A stretch of DNA of 34,863 nucleotides from CAYGXH01 sp964354485 (GTDB lineage Bacteria > Bacteroidota > Ignavibacteria > UBA10030 > SZUA-254). Of the stretch, positions 1 through 7,617 are shown in pieces. Below the pieces are notes generated by a model that was not told the DNA's origin, did not search any database, and worked only from the letters and a program-made list of their open reading frames with translations. Made by a program: the position numbers and the translations under genes. Every line of letters starts with the position of its first letter. Positions within the stretch are counted from its first letter, which is position 1. The stretch lies in the NCBI GenBank assembly GCA_964354485.1, contig CAYGZY010000074.1, positions 1-34,863 of the forward strand, given 5' to 3'.

Positions 1-451
1 ACACAATATACAACATCAACCCCGTCGTCCGCAAGAGGGCGATTGAGGCACTACATTAACTTTCGAGACCAAAAGGGCCAGAGCAACCCAGGTCACCAAC
101 AATGACATTAAAAATATTTTTGAACTGTCGAACTTGGGCTAAACGTCATCCGCTACTATTGTATAATGTGGTGGTGCCTTGATTGACTGAAGATCCCTGT
201 TCCGGGGCACTTAAAAAGGGTATCCCTGAAAATCCGTCCTTTGGAGGTCCTCATATGTAATAGTCTTCTTAAAAATTCCCCCAAATTGCGATACTTTCTC
301 AAAAATAAATTTACTACATTTGATTCAGTACCCAGAGGCGTATAATGGTTTATATTTTTCGATTTTTTAACAATTTCACAAATTAAAACTGAATATTGTG
401 TACTTACACGAGTTAGGCGAAAACCCATTTTCTCTTTAAAAAAGGAGTAAC
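1..451. other. AT-rich stretch without a convincing gene
   Basis: No gene can be supported here. A reading frame enters from the left edge and stops at 57-59 (last residues ...INPVVRKRAIEALH); it reads like a plausible protein C-terminus, but only 18 residues are visible. The rest is AT-rich. A TACATTTG element at 315-322 matches the TAnnTTTG -7 box of Bacteroidota promoters but has no TTG at the proper distance upstream, so a promoter for the next gene is only possible. The minus-strand frame at 156-428 resembles no family I know. Confidence 0.4.
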
Positions 452-868
452 GTGAGAATCAGCATAATAGACGGAAGCAACTATTTCACAGGACTGCTCT
501 TGCTTGTCGGGAAGGACAAGAAGGTTAAACAACCTGAGATCGAGCTGATGAGGCGTATTGGTAAAACTCTGGGATTTGAAAAAGAATTTTGTGATAATGC
601 TATCCGTGATATTCTCGAGAATAAATACATAGTTGATGCGCATCCTGTGTTTTCATCGAAAGAATTGGCGCTCAAGTTTATCAAGGATGGGCTATTTGTT
701 GCATTTTCGGACAATGAAATTCATCCTTCTGAAGAGCAATGGTTGAGATTAACAGCAGAGAAAAATGGCATTGACTTGATGTTGTTTTCCCAAGAACTGG
801 AAAATGTGGTGCAGAGAATAAAACTTTCGGATCGGTTGGAGATAGATGATCTTGCCGTGGAATATTAG
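452..868 (+). CDS. TerB-like helical protein
   Basis: 138-residue acidic protein without signal peptide or membrane segment, so probably cytoplasmic. Its two helical halves (about residues 15-60 with EIELMRRIGKTLGFEKEF, and 68-110 with FIKDGLFVAFSDNEIHPSEE) resemble the TerB/tellurite-resistance-like fold, in which a DxxxxxxE-type acidic motif (here SDNEIHPSEE) is typical. TerB-like domains are found in stress and membrane-associated systems and may bind metal; no reaction can be assigned. The GTG start is supported by AAAGGAG four bases upstream (441-447). It stands alone: the next gene starts 51 bp on and is unrelated. I infer the fold from sequence pattern only; the family is moderately sure, the function unknown. 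Confidence 0.65.
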   Translation: MRISIIDGSNYFTGLLLLVGKDKKVKQPEIELMRRIGKTLGFEKEFCDNAIRDILENKYIVDAHPVFSSKELALKFIKDGLFVAFSDNEIHPSEEQWLRLTAEKNGIDLMLFSQELENVVQRIKLSDRLEIDDLAVEY

Positions 869-919
869 CGAAGGAACTCCTCTCCATGAATCAGAATAAG
901 GATCATACTTTTTAAAATT

Positions 920-1777
920 ATGATGGCCAATAAATTTCCCTCCATTACTTTCTCGGATGCTCTTAAGAGATTGGATAATTACCCGCTCGATTTAACGTCA
1001 GATATCACTGAGGTTATTTCCAACCTCGGTTCCATAGATCCCGAGTATTTTCACCATAATTATAAGGGCGGATTAGAACTCCAGCAGGTTCCGGAAGAAC
1101 TTAGCCAATTATCCCGTGCATTGATCCGGCGTTACCGGGGATTAAAAATAAAATATCTAGAAGTCGGCGTGGGAAGCTGTGCTACTCTTATTTTTCTATC
1201 TCATCTTTTCAAAAAAAATGGGATCGAAGCGTCTCTTTACGCAATCGATAATTTAAATCATTTCCATACGGGTTTACTTGAAAATCAGAAATACCGCATC
1301 GAATGGTGTCAGAAAAATATCGGACTGACTTTTTTTGATATGGACTCCACAAAACCGGAATTTACAGACTGGCTAAAGGGTCAGTCTTACAACATTATTC
1401 TCGTTGATGGAGACCATTCATTCGAGGGTTGTCTGTGGGATTTTTCACAATGTACCCGATCCCTCAAAAAAGACGGCTGGATTATTTTACATGATATCAC
1501 ATCCGATTCCTGTCCCGGAGTAGGTGAAGTTTTTGAATTTGGCAAAAAGATTTTTTCAAATTCATATACCTACTCCAGTTCGAACACCTGCGGAATAGGA
1601 GTCCTCGAAGGTCCTCCCGAATCCGATGAGATTCTCGCCAAAGCTCTCTTTGCTTCGATTAAAAAAATCAAGCTTTATTCCGAGAAGCAATCCTCTACTC
1701 AATCGGATTCATCGACCCGCATCAAGAAATGGATCAAAAATAAAGGGAGTTCATTGATCAAACGGTTCAAGTCTTGA
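920..1777 (+). CDS. SAM-dependent methyltransferase (Methyltransf_24-like)
   Basis: 285-residue cytoplasmic protein with a class I SAM methyltransferase core. Motif I is YLEVGVGSCATLIFLSHLF (about residues 79-97), an acidic motif II follows at LYAIDNLNHF, and IILVDGDHSFEGCLWDF near residue 160 is the signature of the Methyltransf_24 / cephalosporin-hydroxylase-like group. WIILHDI follows, as usual in these proteins. Such enzymes often modify sugars or secondary metabolites and sit in glycan gene clusters, but the substrate cannot be told here. The C-terminal 40 residues are lysine- and serine-rich and outside the fold. Two adjacent ATG codons open the frame; only a weak AAGGAT lies upstream. 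A second, unrelated methyltransferase (TylF type) lies about 4 kb downstream. Confidence 0.75.
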   Translation: MMANKFPSITFSDALKRLDNYPLDLTSDITEVISNLGSIDPEYFHHNYKGGLELQQVPEELSQLSRALIRRYRGLKIKYLEVGVGSCATLIFLSHLFKKNGIEASLYAIDNLNHFHTGLLENQKYRIEWCQKNIGLTFFDMDSTKPEFTDWLKGQSYNIILVDGDHSFEGCLWDFSQCTRSLKKDGWIILHDITSDSCPGVGEVFEFGKKIFSNSYTYSSSNTCGIGVLEGPPESDEILAKALFASIKKIKLYSEKQSSTQSDSSTRIKKWIKNKGSSLIKRFKS

Positions 1778-2154
1778 TACTTATTAAAAGACGATAATTG
1801 ATGCCGCTGCTTCCGGATATCAGGTTCCCTGGAAATATTCAGAATGGTAAAATTTTCTGCGTAAGCACAACCGACTCTTACTCCCATTCTTTAATTTAAA
1901 CTTAACTAAATACGGTATTTCTGCCAGTAGAAAAAGAACACTGAATTTGTAAAAATCATCCGGGTGGGCTCCATGGAAAATTGGGTATTTGTTTTGATTT
2001 TTACTTTCTTTTGGTTAATTTTGATCCGAATTTCCACCTGTGCGATTAACGGTATTTTCAAACAATTTATGAATCGGATTACCGTTTTGACACATCATAA
2101 CATCATAATGACGAACAATCTAAAAATAATTTATCCACTATTTCGGAGGATTAT

Positions 2155-3846
2155 ATGAATAAATCTAAAATATTTTACACGATAGAATTGGTAATATTCC
2201 TTTTTATACTGGTAAGCACATCTTTTACTCAGATACATGATTATGGTTTTAAAAATGGACTGCAAATCAACGGCATACTGCCGGTAACAGAATTCTGGGA
2301 AAGCCAGGGATATAAGGCTTCATATATCGCCCGTTGGTTCGGCCGATTTGAACTGGGACAAGCAGTCCAGATGGAACTCGGTGCCGGTTATGGTTCATAC
2401 GCAGGACTAGATTTTGAACGAGCGTATTATCGTACTGAAATTATTCCAGTCGATGCGCGCTTGATATTCAATTTCACACTAAGCGATGCATGGAATCCAT
2501 ATTTCTATATGGGATTTGGTGGACTTCGTTATAAAGTTGTCGACTTTCCAGAGTCGGTTTCACCCAAAGAAGTGAAGAAAGATGGATGGACAGGAGTTAT
2601 TCCTGCTGGATTAGGATTCGAAATAGCATTAGCAGAAGGTGTGATTCTTGATATAAGCGGGGGTGCAAATTATTCACTCACCGATGATCTCAATTATTAC
2701 GAACAAGGCGGACCTTACGACGCATACTACTCTGGTGGTCTCGGACTCGTGTTTGTTATAGGCGGCGGTTCCCGCGATGGCGACAGCGACGGCCTGACTA
2801 ACAAAGAAGAAAAAGTATTAGGTACCGACCCGGATAATCCGGATACAGATGGCGACGGTTTAAGCGACGGTGAAGAGATCCATACTTACAAAACAAATCC
2901 GCTCAACGGTGATAGTGATAATGACGGATTGAAAGACGGCGCAGAAGTGATACAGCACAAAACCGATCCCACGAAAGCCGATACCGATAACGATGGATTG
3001 AAAGATGGAGAAGAAATCAATACATACAAAACTGATCCTATCAATCCTGATACAGATAATGACGGACTGAAAGATGCTCAAGAAATAAATGTAAACAGAA
3101 CCGATCCATTAAAATCTGACACAGACAACGACGGATTGAAAGACGGAGAAGAAATCAATACATACAAAACTAATCCACTCAATCCGGATACTGATGGCGA
3201 CGGATTGAAGGATGCAGAAGAAATCAATACATACAAAACTGATCCACTCAATCCGGATACTGATGGCGACGGATTAAAAGATGGTGCAGAAGTCAATACA
3301 CACAAAACTGATCCATTGAAATCCGACACAGACAACGACGGATTGAAGGATGGCGATGAAGCTAATATGCACAAAACCGATCCGTTAAAAGCAGATACCG
3401 ATGGCGGTACGATCAGCGATGGCAATGAGATCGCCAACCATACGAATCCGCTCGACCCAAGTGATGATGTTCCGAAGATCAAACAGGAACTTAAAGCCGA
3501 GATCAACGTTCCAATCGTGCTTGATGGCATCATCTTTAAAACGGGAAGCGCCGAAATAACACCGATATCGAAAGAGATTCTGATGCAGGCATTCAATACC
3601 CTCGACAGACATCCCGAGATTGAAGTTAATATTCAGGGACATACCGACAATATCGGCAAACATGATTACAACATGAAGCTTTCCAAGCGCCGTGCCGATG
3701 CTGTAAAAACATGGTTAGTGAATAAAGGCATTGAGCCATCCCGAATTACAACGGCAGGATTTGGACCTGATAAGCCGATGACATCAAATGCAACACCGGA
3801 AGACAAACAGAAGAACCGGCGTATCGAGTTCCTACGTACAAAATAA
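2155..3846 (+). CDS. OmpA-family outer membrane protein with ten thrombospondin type 3 repeats
   Basis: 563-residue outer membrane protein. Residues 1-25 form a signal peptide (FLFILVSTSFTQ). Residues about 26-200 are rich in aromatic and glycine residues in alternating pattern, as in an eight-stranded OmpA-type barrel. Residues 208-435 are ten thrombospondin type 3 repeats of 22-23 residues, each with a DxDxDGLxDGEE calcium-binding core. Residues about 452-563 are an OmpA C-terminal peptidoglycan-binding domain (FKTGSAEI, IQGHTDNIG, LSKRRADAVKTWL, NRRIEF). The protein probably links the outer membrane to the wall through a calcium-stiffened rod. The ATG is preceded by GGAGG at about 2144-2149. 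A strong terminator follows 18 bp after the stop, so the gene is likely a single transcription unit. Confidence 0.92.
   Translation: MNKSKIFYTIELVIFLFILVSTSFTQIHDYGFKNGLQINGILPVTEFWESQGYKASYIARWFGRFELGQAVQMELGAGYGSYAGLDFERAYYRTEIIPVDARLIFNFTLSDAWNPYFYMGFGGLRYKVVDFPESVSPKEVKKDGWTGVIPAGLGFEIALAEGVILDISGGANYSLTDDLNYYEQGGPYDAYYSGGLGLVFVIGGGSRDGDSDGLTNKEEKVLGTDPDNPDTDGDGLSDGEEIHTYKTNPLNGDSDNDGLKDGAEVIQHKTDPTKADTDNDGLKDGEEINTYKTDPINPDTDNDGLKDAQEINVNRTDPLKSDTDNDGLKDGEEINTYKTNPLNPDTDGDGLKDAEEINTYKTDPLNPDTDGDGLKDGAEVNTHKTDPLKSDTDNDGLKDGDEANMHKTDPLKADTDGGTISDGNEIANHTNPLDPSDDVPKIKQELKAEINVPIVLDGIIFKTGSAEITPISKEILMQAFNTLDRHPEIEVNIQGHTDNIGKHDYNMKLSKRRADAVKTWLVNKGIEPSRITTAGFGPDKPMTSNATPEDKQKNRRIEFLRTK
2776..3459 (+). 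repeat. Ten tandem 66-69 bp repeats coding for thrombospondin type 3 units
   Basis: The coding repeats inside the OmpA-family gene have a 69-bp period (23 codons), with the first and last units one codon shorter. Neighbouring units are close in DNA as well: 3148-3216 and 3217-3285 differ at only about 5 of 69 positions, nearly all in the last ten bases. This suggests recent unit duplication and possible variation in copy number by recombination or slippage. Confidence 0.9.
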
Positions 3847-3864
3847 AATAGTTTAACGCTCTTT

Positions 3865-3904
3865 AACCGTGCCTTTGTTATTTAGCAAGGGCACGGTTTT
3901 TTTT
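3865..3904 (+). terminator. Rho-independent terminator after the OmpA-family gene
   Basis: A 13-bp stem (AACCGTGCCTTTG pairing with CAAGGGCACGGTT, one G-T pair) with a loop of about eight bases is followed directly by a run of eight T. It lies 18 bp after the stop codon of the OmpA-family gene and is a textbook intrinsic terminator. Confidence 0.93.
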
Positions 3905-3989
3905 ATTTATACTTTGCCTAACTGTATTACATTTGACATAGAGGTGCTTAATTCGTAAATTCTTTCAAGTGTTTCGGTTTATTTTTCTT

Positions 3990-4104
3990 GTTTAGCGTGG
4001 CCATCAAGGAGTTCACTAAATTACAATCATTCCGGAATTCGACCGTAGATTTACTACCAATGGCCGGTGTTGCAGCAAGCCTTCATTATCCTTTAATCAA
4101 ATAA
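3990..4104 (+). pseudogene. Possible 3' remnant of a gene upstream of tolC
   Basis: A frame without a usable start runs to the TAA at 4102-4104 and reads ...SVAIKEFTKLQSFRN... then VDLLPMAGVAASLHYPLIK. It has protein-like composition and ends nine bases before the start of the truncated TolC gene, the spacing expected inside an operon. I do not recognise the family. It may be the tail of a gene that once preceded tolC, lost by deletion; it could also be chance. Confidence 0.25.
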
Positions 4105-4113
4105 GTAGTTGAT

Positions 4114-4395
4114 GTGAAGAAAATTCTTAAAACTGTACTGATCGGTTATATATGTTTCATGTACGCACAGAGTCAGACTATTTTGACGCTCGATCAATGT
4201 CTGTCACTCGCTCGTGAATACAGCCCGCGACTTCGTACCGTACAGAACATTATTAGATCGACCGAGTTAGCACACGATGAGATTCTTACAACAAGACTAC
4301 CGCAGTTACGGTTGACGGCTTCCCCGATTTATGCCCCTTTCGGCAAGAAGTTTGGTTATGATCCCGCACTCTCAAACGGTGGCCAACATAACAAC
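4114..4395 (+). pseudogene. Truncated TolC-family outer membrane efflux protein
   Basis: The frame starts at GTG 4114 with a signal peptide (MKKILKTVLIGYICFMYAQSQ) and continues with the N-terminal helix typical of TolC-type outer membrane factors (ILTLDQCLSLAREYSPRL, then LPQLRLTASPIYAPFGKKFG and a ...GGQ segment). Such proteins usually have 400-500 residues; here the similarity ends after about 90, near 4386, and the frame then runs on in shadow of the next gene to 4602 with unrelated sequence. The gene is therefore a 5' remnant joined to another gene, probably by deletion. No inner membrane pump or adaptor gene is nearby. A functional product is unlikely because the barrel and coiled coil are absent. 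Confidence 0.7.
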
Positions 4396-4411
4396 TTATT
4401 AAAGAAAGGTA

Positions 4412-4918
4412 ATGTATATAAAAAACGTACTTGCGGCACTTTCGATCATGTTTCTCCTGATGGTTCCATGTCTTGCACAAGAGAAAGAAAAAGTGCAGGA
4501 AGAACAAACAATCAAACAGAAGAACGTACCGAAAGTTATACTTTCGGCATTCAAGAAATCCTATCCAAAAGCTACGATAAAAGGATACTCGAAGGAAACT
4601 GAGGAAGGTAAGTTATTTTATGAAATTGAAAGCTCCGAAGGAAAAGTAAATCGAGACTTAATCTACAATCCTGACGGCACGGTTGTATCCATAGAGGAGA
4701 CTCTTCCTTTAAGTGAAGTTCCTGAAATCGTTCGTACGTCTTTAAATAAGGAATTCCCTAAAGCTAAAGTTTTAAAATCTGAAAAAGTCACGAAGGGTAC
4801 AGTCATTCAATACGAGTTTGTTGTACAATCAGGTAAGAAATCATCCGAAGTTGTGATCGTTTCTTATGGGAAGGTTATAGAGAAAGAAACAGCGAAAAAG
4901 GGAGAAGAGAAGGATTAG
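4412..4918 (+). CDS. Secreted PepSY-like domain protein
   Basis: 168-residue exported protein. Residues 1-22 form a clear signal peptide (VLAALSIMFLLMVPCLAQ). The mature part holds two repeats of the PepSY-like (PF11396-type) pattern: VPKVILSAFKKSYPKATIKGY followed by a strand pair (FYEIESSEGK, DLIYNPDGTVVSIEE), then VPEIVRTSLNKEFPKAKVLK with YEFVVQSGKK and VVIVSYGKVI. These domains are common periplasmic proteins in Bacteroidota, structurally like beta-lactamase-inhibitor folds, and their role is mostly unknown. The ATG follows AAAGAAAGG at a suitable distance. The gene begins just where the TolC remnant loses similarity, so its original promoter may have been lost or replaced. No partner gene is evident. 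Confidence 0.7.
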   Translation: MYIKNVLAALSIMFLLMVPCLAQEKEKVQEEQTIKQKNVPKVILSAFKKSYPKATIKGYSKETEEGKLFYEIESSEGKVNRDLIYNPDGTVVSIEETLPLSEVPEIVRTSLNKEFPKAKVLKSEKVTKGTVIQYEFVVQSGKKSSEVVIVSYGKVIEKETAKKGEEKD

Positions 4919-4968
4919 GCACTCCAAAGGGAAGCTGCAACTTGCACTCCAGAGGGTAAATTAAGCAA

Positions 4969-5070
4969 ATGACTTTTATTAAAGATTGGCTGCGACAGAA
5001 GGGGATCTCAAGAGCAAAGCTGCGATGGTTTCTTACGAGACGAATCGCCTCTGATTGGCTCCTGACTTGA
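4969..5070 (+). pseudogene. 5' fragment of TylF-type methyltransferase gene cut by the insertion sequence
   Basis: ATG at 4969 opens a frame whose first 14 codons (MTFIKDWLRQKGIS) are found only here; the following 17 codons (RAKLRWFLTRRIASDWL) are repeated beyond the insertion sequence. The frame reads two codons into the insertion sequence and stops at 5068-5070, giving a 33-residue fragment. Joining it to the copy from 6731 on gives an intact gene of 228 codons. A GAGGG at 4952-4956 could act as ribosome binding site. Confidence 0.75.
5010..5060 (+). repeat. Left copy of the 51-bp target duplication
   Basis: These 51 bases (from AAGAGCAAAG to TGATTGGCT) are identical to 6730-6780 and directly flank the two ends of the insertion sequence. 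Base 5061 is C in both contexts, so the repeat is 51 or 52 bp. The length is unusual for most insertion sequences but known for the IS1634 family, in which long and variable target repeats have been described. Confidence 0.92.
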
Positions 5071-5075
5071 GCAAA
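5061..5075 (+). repeat. Left terminal inverted repeat of the insertion sequence
   Basis: CCTGACTTGAGCAAA, the exact reverse complement of the right end at 6715-6729. Similarity falls off directly inside these 15 bases. Confidence 0.9.
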
Positions 5076-5162
5076 ATTATTTTGATGGTAATAAAACATG
5101 GTAAAATGGTTTAAAATCCTTAAATTTGATTTTGAGTGTCATACTAAGGAGCCGTCAAAGCC

Positions 5163-6656
5163 ATGTTTTACATCCGTTCAACCCAAACCGGTTCAGGCGC
5201 TACCGCCGTACAAATCGTAAGGTATCAAGATCGAAAGATGATCGTTGCACAACATATAGGCAGTGCGCATAATCAAAAGGATCTGCTGACGTTAAAGCAA
5301 GCTGCCGCACAGTGGATCAAAAATGCCACATCGCAACCATCGTTCTTTTCAAATAATGAACATAATTTGGAAACTCTTCCACTGGCAAAATGCCAGTATC
5401 TGGGATTCCGCTACGGTTTGATCTACGAGATTCTCTCCAAACATTTCACTCTCTTTAAATTTCATTTGCTGCGAAACAATCTGTTGACCGACTTGGTGAT
5501 TGCACGGATAATAGAACCGGGGTCAAAAATACAATCATTGGAGTTCCTGGCAGAGTTCATGGGAATAGAACATCAGAGGCGAGATTTCTACCGGCAATTA
5601 CCTCATCTGAGCAGTTTGCAAGGGAACGTGGAAGCCAAGGTGATCAGTATTGCCAAAAAGAAATTCAATTTTAGTTTTTCCCTGGTGTTTTACGACGTGA
5701 CCACGTTGTATTTTGAAAGTTTTGAAGAGGATGAATTGCGCAAGCCGGGCTATTCAAAGGACAACAAATCCCAACAGCCTCAGATACTCGTTGGACTGTT
5801 GGTTACTCCCGAAGGCTTTCCGGTGGCATATCAAATCTTTGAAGGGAATACTTTCGAAGGCCATACATTGATCCCGATTATTTCTAAATTTAAGCGAAAA
5901 CACAAAATTGAGACGCTGACGGTGGTAGCTGACGCAGCCATGATCAGCGCAGATAATATTGTAGCTCTGAAAAAGAGCAATCTTCAGTATATCGTTGCAG
6001 CCAGGACTGCGAAGCTGCCATTGAAGATGATACGAGCAATTAGCGTCAGATTGAATCGGCAGGATGGACTAACGATGCGGATCCCGACGGAGGAATATGG
6101 CGACCTCGTCTGCGAGTTTTCGGCCAAACGATTTGCTAAGGATAAGCGGGAAATGGACAAGCAGATAAAGAAAGCCGAATATCTTTTGAACGATCCAGCT
6201 ATAATCAAGCGGGTAAAGTTTATCAAGCCGGACGATGATAACAGTTATGTTCTTAATACAGAATTGATTGAGAAAACGACACTCCTTTTGGGTATAAAGG
6301 GGTATTACACAAACTTGGGAGCTGAAGTCAGTGACCAGCTTATTATTGAGCATTATCATAATCTCTGGCGTGTGGAACAGGCTTTTCGTATTGCAAAAAG
6401 TGACCTCCAGATGAGGCCGATCTATCATTTTAAACAACATGCGATCAGAACGCATGTTCTCATTTGTTTTATGGCACTGGCTGTATGTAAATACATGGAA
6501 CTCAAGACAGGCAAATCCATTGGGCACATTGTGAAGGCTCTAAAGGTGGTCACAGATGCCAGAATTTTAAATACCTTGAGCGGTGAAGAGATCATTATGC
6601 GTTCCGAAATCAAAGATGAAACAAAATTGCTTCTGAGCCAGTTTATTAAATTGTAG
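5163..6656 (+). CDS. IS1634-family DDE transposase
   Basis: 497-residue transposase, the only gene of the element, catalysing its cut and strand transfer. The N-terminus (VQIVRYQDRKMIVAQHIGSA) is typical of IS1634-type proteins. The DDE catalytic residues are visible: Asp178 in FYDVTTLYFES, Asp257 in VVADAAMIS, and Glu405 in YHNLWRVEQAFRIAK, a YREK-like signature with Lys412. The insertion between the second Asp and the Glu is long, as in IS4-related enzymes. Length is in the usual range and no frameshift or stop is seen, so the enzyme should be active. The ATG is preceded by AAGGAG (5146-5151) at about 11-12 bases. The reading frame sits between intact terminal repeats. Confidence 0.93.
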   Translation: MFYIRSTQTGSGATAVQIVRYQDRKMIVAQHIGSAHNQKDLLTLKQAAAQWIKNATSQPSFFSNNEHNLETLPLAKCQYLGFRYGLIYEILSKHFTLFKFHLLRNNLLTDLVIARIIEPGSKIQSLEFLAEFMGIEHQRRDFYRQLPHLSSLQGNVEAKVISIAKKKFNFSFSLVFYDVTTLYFESFEEDELRKPGYSKDNKSQQPQILVGLLVTPEGFPVAYQIFEGNTFEGHTLIPIISKFKRKHKIETLTVVADAAMISADNIVALKKSNLQYIVAARTAKLPLKMIRAISVRLNRQDGLTMRIPTEEYGDLVCEFSAKRFAKDKREMDKQIKKAEYLLNDPAIIKRVKFIKPDDDNSYVLNTELIEKTTLLLGIKGYYTNLGAEVSDQLIIEHYHNLWRVEQAFRIAKSDLQMRPIYHFKQHAIRTHVLICFMALAVCKYMELKTGKSIGHIVKALKVVTDARILNTLSGEEIIMRSEIKDETKLLLSQFIKL

Positions 6657-6714
6657 ATGGAAAATAATTGCTGATATTTGTGTGTTTTGGCTAATTTAAT
6701 TTTTGTCATACTAA

Positions 6715-6729
6715 TTTGCTCAAGTCAGG
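6715..6729 (-). repeat. Right terminal inverted repeat of the insertion sequence
   Basis: TTTGCTCAAGTCAGG, complementary to the left end. The TTG at 6716-6718 inside it is in frame with the methyltransferase codons that follow. Confidence 0.9.
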
Positions 6730-7375
6730 AAGAGCAAAGCTGCGATGGTTTCTTACGAGACGAATCGCCTCTGATTGGCTCATGACCCCGTATCTTACAC
6801 AGCGGCAAAGACAGATGCTCATCGAATCCGGCGATCCGATACGCTATGGGACACTCTTGCTGTCTCTTGAACAAGTAGCTAAGGATGAGATTGCTGGTTC
6901 TTTAGCTGAGTGCGGTGTGTACAAAGGCTCTCTGAGTAAGTTCATACATAAGCTGCTCCCTCATCGGAAGCTTTTCCTTTTCGACACTTTCCAGGGATTT
7001 GATCAACGCGATTCGCAGGCTCATGATGATAGCCGCTTTCAGGACACGTCTGAGCAAAGTGTGCTTCGCCACATAGGAAACACTGAAAATATCATCATCC
7101 GTAAGGGATATTTTCCCGATACAAGTATTGGCTTGGAACAAGAAAGATTTGCTTTTGTAATGATAGACTTCGACAAGTATGAACCAACGCTGGCAGCTTT
7201 GAGGTTTTTCTATCCTCGAATGAATAGTGGTGGTTTCATTTTTGTTCATGATTATAACAATAATGAATCTGATTGGGCCTGTTCCAGAGCACTGAACGAG
7301 TTTCTAGCTGATAAATTGGAGAAACCGATCTGTATTCCCGATGGCTGGGGGACTGCTCTCTTCCGAAAGGTTTGA
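6716..7375 (+). CDS. TylF-type O-methyltransferase, 5' end displaced by the insertion sequence
   Basis: The frame holds 214 of the 228 residues of the original protein (from AGA 6731), preceded by five codons from the insertion sequence end (TTG 6716). It matches the TylF/macrocin O-methyltransferase family: SLAECGVYKGSLSKFI (SAM-binding motif I), LFLFDTFQGFD, GYFPDT, FAFVMIDFDKYEPTLAALRF and GGFIFVHDY with its metal-binding-type acidic residues. These enzymes use SAM and a divalent metal to methylate hydroxyls of sugars or natural products; the substrate is unknown here. Because the long target duplication preserved nearly the whole frame, a product could still be made from TTG 6716 or ATG 6782, but no good ribosome binding site is seen. 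Whether it is alive or a broken gene is undecided. Confidence 0.75.
   Translation: MLKSGRAKLRWFLTRRIASDWLMTPYLTQRQRQMLIESGDPIRYGTLLLSLEQVAKDEIAGSLAECGVYKGSLSKFIHKLLPHRKLFLFDTFQGFDQRDSQAHDDSRFQDTSEQSVLRHIGNTENIIIRKGYFPDTSIGLEQERFAFVMIDFDKYEPTLAALRFFYPRMNSGGFIFVHDYNNNESDWACSRALNEFLADKLEKPICIPDGWGTALFRKV
6730..6780 (+). repeat. Right copy of the 51-bp target duplication
   Basis: Identical to 5010-5060. It restores codons 15-31 of the interrupted methyltransferase on the downstream side, so only the first 14 codons are separated from the rest of the gene. Confidence 0.92.
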
Positions 7376-7485
7376 ACAAATACATCAGTATATCCGCACA
7401 ACTGCACGTAATCTACGACATAACGATGTTGGTATAATACAGAAAGAAAAAGCCTCACACAATCAGCCTCAGGTGTAATAGATCA

Positions 7486-7503
7486 TTTTGCAAGATTGCA
7501 AAA
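7486..7503. promoter_or_regulatory. Perfect 18-bp dyad, possible operator
   Basis: TTTTGCAAGATTGCAAAA is a perfect inverted repeat of eight bases around a two-base centre, in the 242-bp gap before the sialate O-acetylesterase gene. Form and place suit a dimeric regulator binding site; no regulator gene is nearby, so the role is inferred only from shape. Confidence 0.35.
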
Positions 7504-7617
7504 AGCCGAAAGTCAATAAAAAAATAGTTCACATGAACATCCCATCTAATCAGGAATGGTTTATTATATCTGATCCATGCCAAACCATGATATTCCCTCA
7601 CAGATAATGAGCCGAAA

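Larger units (their letters stand above)
5061..6729 (+). mobile_element. Complete IS1634-type insertion sequence (1669 bp)
   Basis: The element is bounded by perfect 15-bp terminal inverted repeats, CCTGACTTGAGCAAA at 5061-5075 and its complement at 6715-6729, contains one intact transposase gene (5163-6656), and is flanked by a 51-bp direct repeat of host sequence. It lies inside a TylF-type methyltransferase gene. Everything needed for movement seems intact and the flanking repeats are still identical, so the insertion is probably recent. A TAAATTTG box at 5121-5128 may be part of the transposase promoter. Confidence 0.92.

Noticed and set aside
156..428. Minus-strand frame of 90 codons
   Set aside because: No recognisable motif, poor composition, and it lies over the likely leader of the TerB-like gene.
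2086..2110. TTGACA at 2087-2092 as -35 box for the OmpA-family gene
   Set aside because: No -10 box or TAnnTTTG at a suitable distance.
1964..2158. Small plus-strand frame (64 codons) before the OmpA-family gene
   Set aside because: No family resemblance and no ribosome binding site of its own; its tail contains the GGAGG of the OmpA-family gene, so it is more likely a chance frame in the leader. One hydrophobic stretch keeps a small membrane peptide barely possible.
2776..3459. Tandem repeats considered as a CRISPR array
   Set aside because: Units are contiguous, in frame and encode thrombospondin type 3 repeats; there are no unique spacers.
3078..3596. Minus-strand frame of 172 codons opposite the OmpA repeats
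   Set aside because: It is the shadow of the 69-bp coding repeats; its own periodic Ser/Pro-rich sequence follows from them.
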